Shown in pieces: positions 1 to 5,109 of a DNA stretch of 5,109 nt. Source of the DNA: Clostridiaceae bacterium (GTDB lineage: Bacteria > Bacillota > Clostridia > Acetivibrionales > DTU013); NCBI GenBank assembly GCA_012799845.1, contig JAAZKL010000014.1, forward strand, positions 1 through 5,109. Reading direction: 5' to 3'. A program made the position numbers and the translations under genes. The first letter of the stretch is position 1. The number at the start of each line of letters is the position of its first letter. The notes below the pieces were generated by a model. That model saw nothing but the letters and a program-made list of their open reading frames with translations. It searched no databases and had not been told where the DNA came from.

Positions 1-118
1 ATGTCCCTGAAAAAGGCAGGGACACTCCTTTGCAGGGAGTAAGCCTTCGCAGTTGAGGGATGTCCCTGAAAAAGACAGGGACACACCTCTGCAGGGAACG
101 GGGCTCCGTGGTTGAGGA
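1..118. repeat. Two tandem copies of a 59-bp hairpin-bearing repeat
   Basis: Copy 1 covers 1-59 and copy 2 covers 60-118. The opening hexamer ATGTCC recurs a third time at 119-124, exactly one period later, after which the similarity stops. The copies differ at 12 of 59 positions by hand alignment, about 80% identical, with most changes in the last third. Each copy starts with a perfect inverted repeat, TGTCCCTG / CAGGGACA, around a 7-base A-rich loop (2-9 with 17-24, and 61-68 with 76-83). Copies are directly adjacent with no unique spacer, so this is not a CRISPR array. The array probably continues to the left, since the window begins at a unit boundary. It sits directly upstream of folA. 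It resembles short intergenic palindromic (REP-like) repeats in general form; I cannot name a family. Confidence 0.9.
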
Positions 119-147
119 ATGTCCATGGTGATAAAAAGGGGTGGAAC

Positions 148-663
148 ATGAAAGCTATATTATCTGCGGACCTGAACTGGGGAATTGGCTGCGGCGGGCA
201 ACTGCTGCAGCGTGTTCCGGAAGATATGAAGTTTTTCAGGAAAATGACCGCCGGGAAGGTCGTCGTAATGGGCAGGGAAACATTCGAGTCACTGCCCGGG
301 AGGCAGCCGCTGAAGGACAGGATCAACATAGTGCTGAGCAGGAGCGCGGATTACGATGATGACAGGCTGATAATCTGCCGCTCACTTGATGAGCTTTTCG
401 ATAAACTTGATAAGCATGAAACCGACGATGTTTTTGTCATCGGCGGCGAATCGGTATATACACAGCTTCTGCCGTATTGTTCCGAAGTATATATCACCCG
501 TTTCGAAAAAGCTTTTGAAGCTGACCGGCATTTCCCGAACCTTGATGCCATGGAGAACTGGGTACTGGCAGAGGAGAGTGAGCGTCACTTCTATAACGAT
601 ATGGGATTTCGTTTTCTGAAATATATCAATAAATCAGTCACTGATCATCGATCAACATTCTGA
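148..663 (+). CDS. folA: Dihydrofolate reductase
   Basis: This 171-residue protein should reduce 7,8-dihydrofolate to tetrahydrofolate with NADPH in the cytoplasm, supplying one-carbon carriers for thymidylate, purine and methionine synthesis. Family landmarks run in order. The N-terminal strand and Met20-type loop contain NWGIG (10-14). VPEDMKFF (23-30) puts the catalytic acid at Asp26, equivalent to E. coli Asp27. VVVMGRETFESLPG (38-51) matches the cofactor region, and DRINIVLSR (57-65) contains Arg58, equivalent to Arg57, which binds the folate glutamate. VIGGESVY (97-104) is the second NADPH-binding glycine motif. Thr117 matches Thr113, and Asp126 matches Asp122. Length is normal. The ATG at 148 is chosen because purine-rich AAGGGG (136-141) lies 6 bases upstream and MKAILSAD fits the family N-terminus; a TTG at 112 would add 12 unrelated residues. 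I find no good promoter between the repeats and the start, so it may be read from upstream. Confidence 0.96.
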   Translation: MKAILSADLNWGIGCGGQLLQRVPEDMKFFRKMTAGKVVVMGRETFESLPGRQPLKDRINIVLSRSADYDDDRLIICRSLDELFDKLDKHETDDVFVIGGESVYTQLLPYCSEVYITRFEKAFEADRHFPNLDAMENWVLAEESERHFYNDMGFRFLKYINKSVTDHRSTF

Positions 664-692
664 AGCAGATATTTCCCGACAGGCGATATAAG

Positions 693-722
693 GCAGGTCC
701 ATGATGGCCGGTGCTCATAATA
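693..722 (+). promoter_or_regulatory. Candidate forespore sigma-G-like promoter for splB
   Basis: CATAATA at 716-722 fits the sigma-G -10 pattern CATMMTA exactly. GCAGG at 693-697, 18 bases upstream, fits the -35 pattern GMATR at four of five positions. Bacillus subtilis splB is known to be transcribed by sigma-G in the forespore, which makes the match worth recording. The motifs are short and could arise by chance; the implied leader to the splB start would be about 150 bases. Confidence 0.25.
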
Positions 723-813
723 TTTCGATCTGATGCTGATGACATGTCACTGAAGTTTGTCAAACCATCGATGCGTTTATGTTGCCGATGCATGTTATCC
801 CACCATGCAGGTA

Positions 814-819
814 TATAAT
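814..819 (+). promoter_or_regulatory. Consensus -10 box upstream of splB, no good -35
   Basis: TATAAT matches the sigma-A -10 consensus at all six positions and lies 59 bases before the splB start. No acceptable TTGACA-like box occurs 16 to 18 bases upstream; CATGTT is at 17 bases. A GCATG at 790-794 could be read as a sigma-G -35 element, but the sequence at 812-819 is then a poor sigma-G -10. Which sigma factor uses it, if any, is unclear. Confidence 0.3.
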
Positions 820-865
820 CGGACAGCGGCGCGGATAATAGCTGATGCCGGATATTTCACAGCAC

Positions 866-872
866 GGTGGAG
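866..872 (+). promoter_or_regulatory. splB ribosome binding site deciding the start
   Basis: GGTGGAG ends 6 bases before the ATG at 879. A GTG at 867 opens the same frame 4 codons earlier but lies inside this Shine-Dalgarno sequence, so it is unlikely to be the start. A second in-frame ATG at 885 is 12 bases from the site and less well spaced. Confidence 0.75.
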
Positions 873-878
873 ATCTGT

Positions 879-1880
879 ATGGAAATGAGCTTTGATGCGG
901 TTTTTTATGAGCCGGATTCCCTGAGATATGAGCTTGGTAAAATGCTGAGGCAAAAGTACCAGGCTCTGCCGTGGAGCGAGATAGAGTCGCACAATCGCAT
1001 CCCTGAGTTCAGCTCGGCAAAGAACCGGGAGTTTCCAAAGCTCAAAAGACACCTTATAATAGGCGTTCGAAAGACCCATAAGTATGTTGAGAACCATAAA
1101 GTATCCGACTGGCTGGGGCCGTATACATCATCCGGATGTCGTGCTATGTGCCTGTATTGCTATCTTGTGTGCAACTACAACAAATGCTCCTATTTACGTC
1201 TGTTCGTCAATCGCGAGGAGATGATGCTCAAACTGCTGAAGACGGGCAGAGAAGCATCTGAGCTACAGACATTCGAAATCGGGAGCAACAGCGACCTGGT
1301 GCTTGAGAATACAATAACGGGGAATCTCAACTGGACCATCGATTATTTTGCCAGGAACGGAAGGGGCTATCTCACATTCCCCACGAAGTTTGACATGGTC
1401 GATCCGCTGTTGGACCTGGACCACCGGGGGAAAACTATTTTCCGCATGAGTGTGAATCCGGCGGAGATCATCAGGAAAGTTGAGATCGGTACCTCTCCGC
1501 TCGAAACACGTGTCCGGGCTCTCAACGATATGGCGGAAGCCGGGTATCCCGTTGGGATGCTTATAGCCCCGGTCATCCTGGTGCCGGACTGGAAAAGGAA
1601 GTACGGGGAACTCATCGAATATCTTACAGACGAGTTGTCCCATAAGGTCAAAAAAACCGGCTTTATAGAGATCATCCTCATGACGTACAGTTATATACAT
1701 AATGCGATAAACGCCGAGGCATTCCCGGGTGCGATGAAAGTATATGACCATTGCCTGATGACAGGACGGGGGAGGGGGAAATACTCGTACCGCCCGGAGG
1801 TCAGGGAAGAGGCAGAAGACTTTTTGCGCAATGAACTCGAACACAAGCTTGGAAACATGAAAATCCTTTATGTTTCATGA
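879..1880 (+). CDS. splB: Spore photoproduct lyase, clostridial type
   Basis: This 333-residue radical-SAM enzyme reverses the thymine dimer 5-thyminyl-5,6-dihydrothymine, formed by UV in dormant spore DNA, during germination. GVRKT (62-66) and a TSSGC segment precede the cluster motif Cys87-x3-Cys91-x2-Cys94, which binds the [4Fe-4S] cluster and SAM. Tyr93 and Tyr95 flank the third cysteine, as Tyr97 and Tyr99 do in Bacillus. TKF (169-171), GTSPLETR and the AGYPVGMLIAP segment align with Bacillus subtilis SplB by recall, and GRGRGKYSYR near the C-terminus matches the family's GRYGIGKYIY hairpin. Length is normal. Oddity: Bacillus FEASCTSD reads FEIGSNSD here, placing Ser136 at the catalytic Cys141 position. 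Cys98 and Cys103 (CNYNKC) are extra cysteines close to the cluster. No splA-like gene is next to it. Identity as an SPL-family protein is firm; that it repairs the same lesion is inferred. Confidence 0.93.
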   Translation: MEMSFDAVFYEPDSLRYELGKMLRQKYQALPWSEIESHNRIPEFSSAKNREFPKLKRHLIIGVRKTHKYVENHKVSDWLGPYTSSGCRAMCLYCYLVCNYNKCSYLRLFVNREEMMLKLLKTGREASELQTFEIGSNSDLVLENTITGNLNWTIDYFARNGRGYLTFPTKFDMVDPLLDLDHRGKTIFRMSVNPAEIIRKVEIGTSPLETRVRALNDMAEAGYPVGMLIAPVILVPDWKRKYGELIEYLTDELSHKVKKTGFIEIILMTYSYIHNAINAEAFPGAMKVYDHCLMTGRGRGKYSYRPEVREEAEDFLRNELEHKLGNMKILYVS

Positions 1881-1912
1881 TCGCGCGATCCCGCCGTGAT
1901 ATGTTAAAATAA

Positions 1913-1940
1913 TGGATGAAACGGCCATGATCTGTATAAT
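1913..1940 (+). promoter_or_regulatory. Possible promoter for the methyltransferase gene
   Basis: A consensus TATAAT -10 box lies at 1935-1940, 45 bases before the start at 1986. The best -35 candidate, TGGATG (1913-1918), matches TTGACA at only three positions with a 16-base spacer. A small inverted repeat, ATACC-GTA-GGTAT (1948-1960), falls near the predicted transcript start and could act as an operator or a 5' hairpin. The -10 is good, the rest weak. Confidence 0.35.
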
Positions 1941-1985
1941 TATGTTTATACCGTAGGTATCATAACGTGACAGGAGGGGAGTATT

Positions 1986-2762
1986 ATGGGCTGTTTTGAA
2001 CAGTTGATCGATGAAATCGACAGCTACAGCTTTTCAGGGTGGGATTTTTCTTACATAGCAGGAACGGGCAGGATGCAGGAAACCCCGATGAAATGGAACT
2101 ATTTCAGCAGGATAAGGCCGTACCTTTACACTGCTGAAAGGCTGCTTGACATTGGAACCGGCGGAGGAGAGAGATTGTCCAGGTTTGCGCCTCTGCCCGC
2201 AGAAACATATGCGACGGAAGGATACAAGCCAAACGTGGAGATAGCGAAAAGAATCCTTGTGCCCCTCGGCGTAACGGTAGTGGAAGTCGATGGGGATGAC
2301 GGCCCCCCGTATAACAGCAACCTGCCTTTTGCAGACAGCTATTTCGATATTGTCATCGACAGGCATGAGGCATACTGTCCGCAGGAGATCCACCGTATCC
2401 TGAAAGACGGTGCGCATTTTATTACGCAGCAGGTCGGCAGCCTTTCGATCTCCAACCTGATACAGCTGCTTGATGACAGGGATCTCGAGATCCCGGACTG
2501 GAACCTGAAGCATGCGGAAAACGAACTGCTGCAGAACAGTTTCGAGATCGCGGGTTCGGCTGAAGATATAGGCTTTATAAGGTTTTATGATGTGGGCGCG
2601 CTGGGCATTTACGTCAAGGCTTTCCCATGGGTATTCCCGCAGTTCACTGCAAAAAGGTACGAAAAGCAGCTGAGGTACATCCACGAACGCATAGAAAGAG
2701 ATGGATATATTGATATCGTATATCACCTGTTTTTCATCGACACGGTAAAAAAGAAAGCATAG
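1986..2762 (+). CDS. Class I SAM-dependent methyltransferase, substrate unknown
   Basis: The 258-residue product has the Rossmann-type methyltransferase core in its first half. Motif I is LLDIGTGGGE (53-62), which binds SAM. TEGYKPN (77-83) carries the expected acidic residue Glu78 at the end of strand 2. LPFADSYFDIVI (113-124) is the motif II/III-like strand. EIHRILKDGAHFI (134-146) is the helix and strand typical of the Methyltransf_11 group. The C-terminal part (about 150-258) is charged and aromatic, has no motif I recognise, and probably forms the substrate cap. There is no signal peptide or membrane segment, so it should be cytoplasmic. Translation is well supported by AGGAGGGG (1972-1979), 6 bases before the ATG. 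It follows splB by 105 bases and could be co-transcribed or use its own promoter. Substrate could be a small molecule, rRNA or protein; nothing here decides. Confidence 0.88.
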   Translation: MGCFEQLIDEIDSYSFSGWDFSYIAGTGRMQETPMKWNYFSRIRPYLYTAERLLDIGTGGGERLSRFAPLPAETYATEGYKPNVEIAKRILVPLGVTVVEVDGDDGPPYNSNLPFADSYFDIVIDRHEAYCPQEIHRILKDGAHFITQQVGSLSISNLIQLLDDRDLEIPDWNLKHAENELLQNSFEIAGSAEDIGFIRFYDVGALGIYVKAFPWVFPQFTAKRYEKQLRYIHERIERDGYIDIVYHLFFIDTVKKKA

Positions 2763-2818
2763 CGCTGTCTGAAGGCATTTCTTCCTGGCGTTTGAAACTG
2801 CAGTAAAATCAGCTTTGC

Positions 2819-3667
2819 TTAATCTGACAACAGTTTTTGTACCCAGTTATCCATTTTTGTATGTTCATCGAGGTCTTTCCAGAAAAGCCCCGCGATACTA
2901 TTATGTCCGGCGTCCCTTATTATGATCAGTTCGCCCAGTCTGTCCCTGATCTCGTTTATCCTGTTCACGAAAGATACTGAGTTGGCCGGTTCGACTAACG
3001 GATCGCATTCCCCGTGGATGCACAGTATTGGTATTTCCGTGCCGTCGTCCAGGTACAGGTAAGGGTCAGCCTGTTTCCTGCTTTCTTCTGTCACAGCGAA
3101 GCCGTTGATCACCCTGGTGATAAAATCATTTTTGCATTCGGCGAAATTTATGGGACCGCTCATGCTGATCACGCCTTTGATAATTTTTTTATCAAATCCC
3201 ATATTATCCAAAAGGTCACTGTAGGCAAGATATGTGACCAGGTGTGCGCCTGCCGAATGACCGGTAAGGATGACTTTTTCATGGAACGATCCCTGTTCAT
3301 TCAGTTTCTCCATCCCTGCCTTCAGAGCATTGGCTGTGTCCTCGGCCTGCGCAGGGAAAACATGCCGGGGGACTTTGCGATAACCTGCAAGTATCGTGGG
3401 ATACCCGAGGTCGGCAAAATAATATCCTACAAACCTGAACAGATCCGGGAACCCCTGTCTCCAGCCTCCGCCATGGCAGAAAAATATAACGGCATTTTTC
3501 TCATTCCCGGTTTTGGGCCTGATGATCATTCCGTACTGGTGCCTGTCGGTCCCGTAATGATACGTATCGATCCTGTACCCGTCGGCTCCGGCCAGGTTGT
3601 GCATTTCGACCCTGACAAGCAGCCGGAATGCATGTAAGTACTCGTTAAAATAAGCAGGAACAGCCAT
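2819..3667 (-). CDS. Alpha/beta-hydrolase, esterase/lipase-like
   Basis: This 282-residue protein has the full alpha/beta-hydrolase catalytic set. HGGGW (65-69) forms the oxyanion hole of the esterase/lipase (HSL or BD-FAE-like) branch. GHSAGAH (136-142) is the nucleophile elbow with Ser138. HGECDPLVE (218-226) supplies Asp222, and DAGHNS (252-257) supplies His255. Family members hydrolyse short acyl esters, feruloyl or acetyl groups on sugars, or formamides; the substrate cannot be told from sequence. There is no signal peptide, so it is likely cytoplasmic. It points toward the methyltransferase gene, with 56 bases between the two stop codons and no clear terminator hairpin for either. A good promoter lies about 30 bases before the ATG, but the ribosome binding site is weak (GATGTGA-like). 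A later start at Met22 would remove an N-terminal helix, so the first ATG is preferred with moderate certainty. Confidence 0.9.
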   Translation of the reverse strand: MAVPAYFNEYLHAFRLLVRVEMHNLAGADGYRIDTYHYGTDRHQYGMIIRPKTGNEKNAVIFFCHGGGWRQGFPDLFRFVGYYFADLGYPTILAGYRKVPRHVFPAQAEDTANALKAGMEKLNEQGSFHEKVILTGHSAGAHLVTYLAYSDLLDNMGFDKKIIKGVISMSGPINFAECKNDFITRVINGFAVTEESRKQADPYLYLDDGTEIPILCIHGECDPLVEPANSVSFVNRINEIRDRLGELIIIRDAGHNSIAGLFWKDLDEHTKMDNWVQKLLSD

Positions 3668-3703
3668 TTATTTTCACATCATTTCCGATGAGAATATACA
3701 CTC

Positions 3704-3732
3704 ATTATAACATATAAGACTTCGATATTCGA
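3704..3732 (-). promoter_or_regulatory. Extended -10 promoter for the hydrolase gene
   Basis: Read on the minus strand, TGTTATAAT gives a consensus -10 box (3704-3709) with the extended TGn element. TCGAAT at 3727-3732, 17 bases away, is a weak -35 (three of six). The transcript should start near 3697, leaving about 30 bases of leader before the ATG. An extended -10 can compensate for a weak -35. Confidence 0.6.
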
Positions 3733-3784
3733 CCATCCTGCAGTCCGACATTTGCAGCGCGTCAGCGGAAATATGCCCTGAAAT

Positions 3785-3813
3785 TTGAACAACAGAAATT
3801 TTTCTGCTATAAT
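3785..3813 (+). promoter_or_regulatory. Strong sigma-A promoter reading toward the aminomutase
   Basis: TTGAAC (3785-3790) is a good -35, a 17-base spacer follows, and TGCTATAAT (3805-3813) is a consensus extended -10. This is the best promoter in the window. Transcription should begin near 3820. The next convincing gene starts at 4153, so the promoter implies either a leader of about 330 bases or a separate small RNA. Confidence 0.7.
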
Positions 3814-3819
3814 TTTTAT

Positions 3820-4152
3820 GTTGCAAAAGCATAAGCTTTATAAATCAAAATAGCCTCGTAAGACTTAAACTACTGTTATGTCTTAGATTCCTGCGGCCCT
3901 GGCGGACGCAGGCGCCTATTGATTCATCCGCTTCCCTGGAAGCATCAGGCATGAACGAACATCCGACAAGCCATTCAGTCTATTACCAGCTGGATTGGAA
4001 TGACTGTGACAGTGTATTGATTATTGCATTCGCAACTATGCGGATTTATGTATATGACTACTTACTATATTTAGCTATTATGCCGCATGGCAATGGCCGT
4101 GCATTTTATATACCGACCGTTATGTTTATACTGGAGAAAGCGAGGTAGAGAG
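3820..4152 (+). ncRNA. Predicted structured 5' leader or small RNA
   Basis: Starting at the predicted transcript start, several perfect stems follow. AAAGC/GCTTT (3826-3830 with 3835-3839) is at the very 5' end. TAAGAC/GTCTTA pairs 3859-3864 with 3880-3885. CCTGCG/CGCAGG pairs 3890-3895 with 3907-3912. A bulged stem at 3914-3950 has a fully paired 12-base right arm. ATTCGCA/TGCGGAT (4028-4034 with 4039-4045, one G-U pair) closes a 4-base loop. None is followed by a T-run, so no intrinsic terminator is visible. I could not match it to a lysine or other riboswitch consensus. The structure is inferred by eye; short stems also occur by chance. Confidence 0.35.
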
Positions 4153-5109
4153 ATGGGGAAAGTGAAAACGCCTGAAGAGAAATTCGAGATGCTTAAAAAT
4201 GAAATTGCGGACTACGAGGTGATCAAGGGCAGCATTTTAACGGGTATTGAGGATTACGAGAAAATAGAGTACCAGAAAAAGAAGATCCTTGATTATCTGA
4301 ATGCTTCGGAAAAAGACTACAGGGATTACTGCTGGCAGATCAAAAACCGCTTTGCGTCTCCGGAGAGCATTTCAAAGATAATCGATCTGTCTGAAAAAGA
4401 CCTGGAACATATCAACGAGGTGGCAGCCAGGTACCGGTTCGCGGTATCGCCCTATTATTTGTCGCTGATAGAACCCGGAAATCCCGACTGCGCGATCAAA
4501 AAGCAGGCAGTTCCGTCGGCAGACGAGCTTAATGATCTGGGTGAACTGGACCCCATGAATGAGAAGGGAACTGCCATCCACGAGATAATCACAAGAAGGT
4601 ATCCGGACCGGTTGATAATAAAAATAACCAATGTTTGCGGGATGTTCTGCAGGTTTTGCCAAAGACGCAGGCTTATCGGAGAAACCGACAGAGTCGTTCC
4701 CAGGACAAAGATCCAGGCGGCGATAGATTATGTGCGTGAAAACGGCGAGATCCGTGATGTGCTGATAACAGGCGGAGATGCTTTTATGGCGTCTGATGAG
4801 CTGATCGAATGGATGCTGAAGGAACTCAGAGCGATACCCCATGTGGAGATAATCCGGTTTGGCACAAGGACACCCGTGACCCTGCCCCAGAGGATAACAA
4901 AAAACCTTACTGATATTTTGAAGAAATATCATCCCGTATTTGTAAATACACATTTCAACCACCCGATAGAGATAACGCCCGAAGCAAAAACGGCATGCGA
5001 GATGCTTGCGGATGCCGGGATACCTCTTGGAAACCAGATGGTGCTGCTGAATGGTGTCAATAATGACAAGTATGTCGTCAGGAAGCTGAACCGGAAGCTG
5101 CTCACGACA
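4153..5109 (+). CDS. eam: KamA-family radical-SAM aminomutase, probably glutamate 2,3-aminomutase (3' end outside window)
   Basis: The first 319 codons are visible and remain open at the window edge; family members are about 420 residues, so roughly 100 are missing. These enzymes use SAM, a [4Fe-4S] cluster and pyridoxal phosphate to move an alpha-amino group to the beta carbon. The cluster motif is Cys162-x3-Cys166-x2-Cys169, followed by QRRR. TGGDAF, GTRTPVTLPQRIT, NTHFNHP and PLGNQMVLL follow in family order. The N-terminal part (about 10-70, ending WQIKNRF) matches the helical N-terminus of the family. CQRRR and TGGDA resemble glutamate 2,3-aminomutase as I recall it, where lysine 2,3-aminomutase has CTRRR and SGGDA, so beta-glutamate, an osmolyte, is the likelier product. 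The substrate-specifying residues and the PLP lysine lie beyond the window. GAGG (4142-4145) is 7 bases before the ATG. Family is firm, substrate tentative. Confidence 0.85.
   Translation, partial: MGKVKTPEEKFEMLKNEIADYEVIKGSILTGIEDYEKIEYQKKKILDYLNASEKDYRDYCWQIKNRFASPESISKIIDLSEKDLEHINEVAARYRFAVSPYYLSLIEPGNPDCAIKKQAVPSADELNDLGELDPMNEKGTAIHEIITRRYPDRLIIKITNVCGMFCRFCQRRRLIGETDRVVPRTKIQAAIDYVRENGEIRDVLITGGDAFMASDELIEWMLKELRAIPHVEIIRFGTRTPVTLPQRITKNLTDILKKYHPVFVNTHFNHPIEITPEAKTACEMLADAGIPLGNQMVLLNGVNNDKYVVRKLNRKLLTT

Larger units (their letters stand above)
664..878 (+). other. Non-coding gap before splB
   Basis: No open frame here looks coding. The gap has no hairpin followed by a T-run after folA, so no intrinsic terminator is evident. 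It contains a 10-bp palindrome TGACATGTCA (740-749), a near-direct repeat with CGATGC at 769-774 and 786-791, and two candidate promoter elements listed separately. The splB ribosome binding site closes the gap. Confidence 0.6.
3668..4152. other. Gene-free region with divergent promoters and leader
   Basis: This 485-base stretch separates the hydrolase from the aminomutase. I see no convincing gene in it. The left part carries promoters facing left (3704-3732) and right (3785-3813), about 50 bases apart. The right part, from about 3820 to 4152, would be a leader of roughly 330 bases on the aminomutase transcript and contains five short hairpins. No tRNA, known riboswitch core, insertion sequence end or intrinsic terminator was recognised. 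Confidence 0.6.

Noticed and set aside
1..42. Short ATG-initiated peptide in repeat copy 1 (begins MSLKKAGT)
   Set aside because: The ATG belongs to the repeat itself, the 59-base period changes frame from copy to copy, and the second copy reads to a different length, so it is not maintained as coding sequence.
1..118. CRISPR array
   Set aside because: The units are directly joined, 59 bases long and only about 80% alike, with no unique spacers and no cas genes.
124..150. Eight-codon frame overlapping the folA start (ATG at 125, stop overlapping the folA ATG)
   Set aside because: It has no ribosome binding site of its own and covers the folA Shine-Dalgarno; most likely chance.
740..749. Palindrome TGACATGTCA as an operator
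   Set aside because: Ten-base palindromes are expected about five times in a window of this size, and nothing links it to a promoter element.
1263..1844. Long minus-strand open frame across splB
   Set aside because: It lies wholly antisense to a well-supported gene and has no family features; the same applies to minus-strand frames over folA, the methyltransferase and the aminomutase.
2763..2818. Bidirectional terminator between the convergent methyltransferase and hydrolase genes
   Set aside because: Only weak pairing (AGC and GCTG segments far apart) and short T or A runs are present; no compact GC-rich hairpin with a T-tract on either strand.
3014..3637. 207-codon plus-strand frame across the hydrolase gene
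   Set aside because: It is antisense to a protein with a complete catalytic triad and shows no domain of its own.
3951..4148. A 65-codon open frame (hydrophobic peptide) in the leader before the aminomutase
   Set aside because: It has no proper ribosome binding site, its start sits at the end of a predicted stem, its composition follows the AT-rich non-coding DNA, and it shows no recognisable domain. A leader peptide remains conceivable but unsupported.
3820..4152. Lysine riboswitch controlling the aminomutase
   Set aside because: I could not find the conserved core segments of that aptamer; only generic short stems are present.

Overview
The window looks like chromosomal DNA from a spore-forming member of the Clostridia, most likely Lachnospiraceae-like. 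The basis is a clostridial-type spore photoproduct lyase, a KamA-family aminomutase resembling glutamate 2,3-aminomutase, AGGAGG-like ribosome binding sites, frequent ATA and AGG codons, and sigma-A promoters with extended -10 boxes. This placement is an inference from gene content and style, not from a marker gene.

Layout from left to right. Positions 1-118 hold two tandem copies of a 59-bp unit, each opening with a perfect 8-bp hairpin. Next is a complete dihydrofolate reductase gene (folA, 148-663). A 215-bp non-coding gap carries candidate promoters. It is followed by spore photoproduct lyase (splB, 879-1880), whose residue aligned to the catalytic Cys141 of Bacillus is a serine. A class I SAM-dependent methyltransferase of unknown substrate follows at 1986-2762. 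On the opposite strand, convergent with it, is a cytoplasmic alpha/beta-hydrolase or esterase (2819-3667). A 485-bp gene-free stretch (3668-4152) holds two divergent promoters and a hairpin-rich leader. The window ends inside a radical-SAM aminomutase (4153 to beyond 5109).

The genes look mostly like separate transcription units: gaps are 56 to 485 bp, orientation changes twice, and several genes have their own promoter-like sequences. Three of the five proteins use S-adenosylmethionine (two radical-SAM enzymes and one methyltransferase). This looks like coincidence rather than one pathway. Supported roles are separate: folate metabolism (folA), repair of UV damage in germinating spores (splB), an unassigned methylation, an unassigned ester or amide hydrolysis, and probably beta-glutamate synthesis (the aminomutase). 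I see no insertion sequence, CRISPR array, tRNA, rRNA or convincing intrinsic terminator. The most unusual items are the hairpin tandem repeat, the Ser-for-Cys position in SplB, and the long structured leader before the aminomutase.
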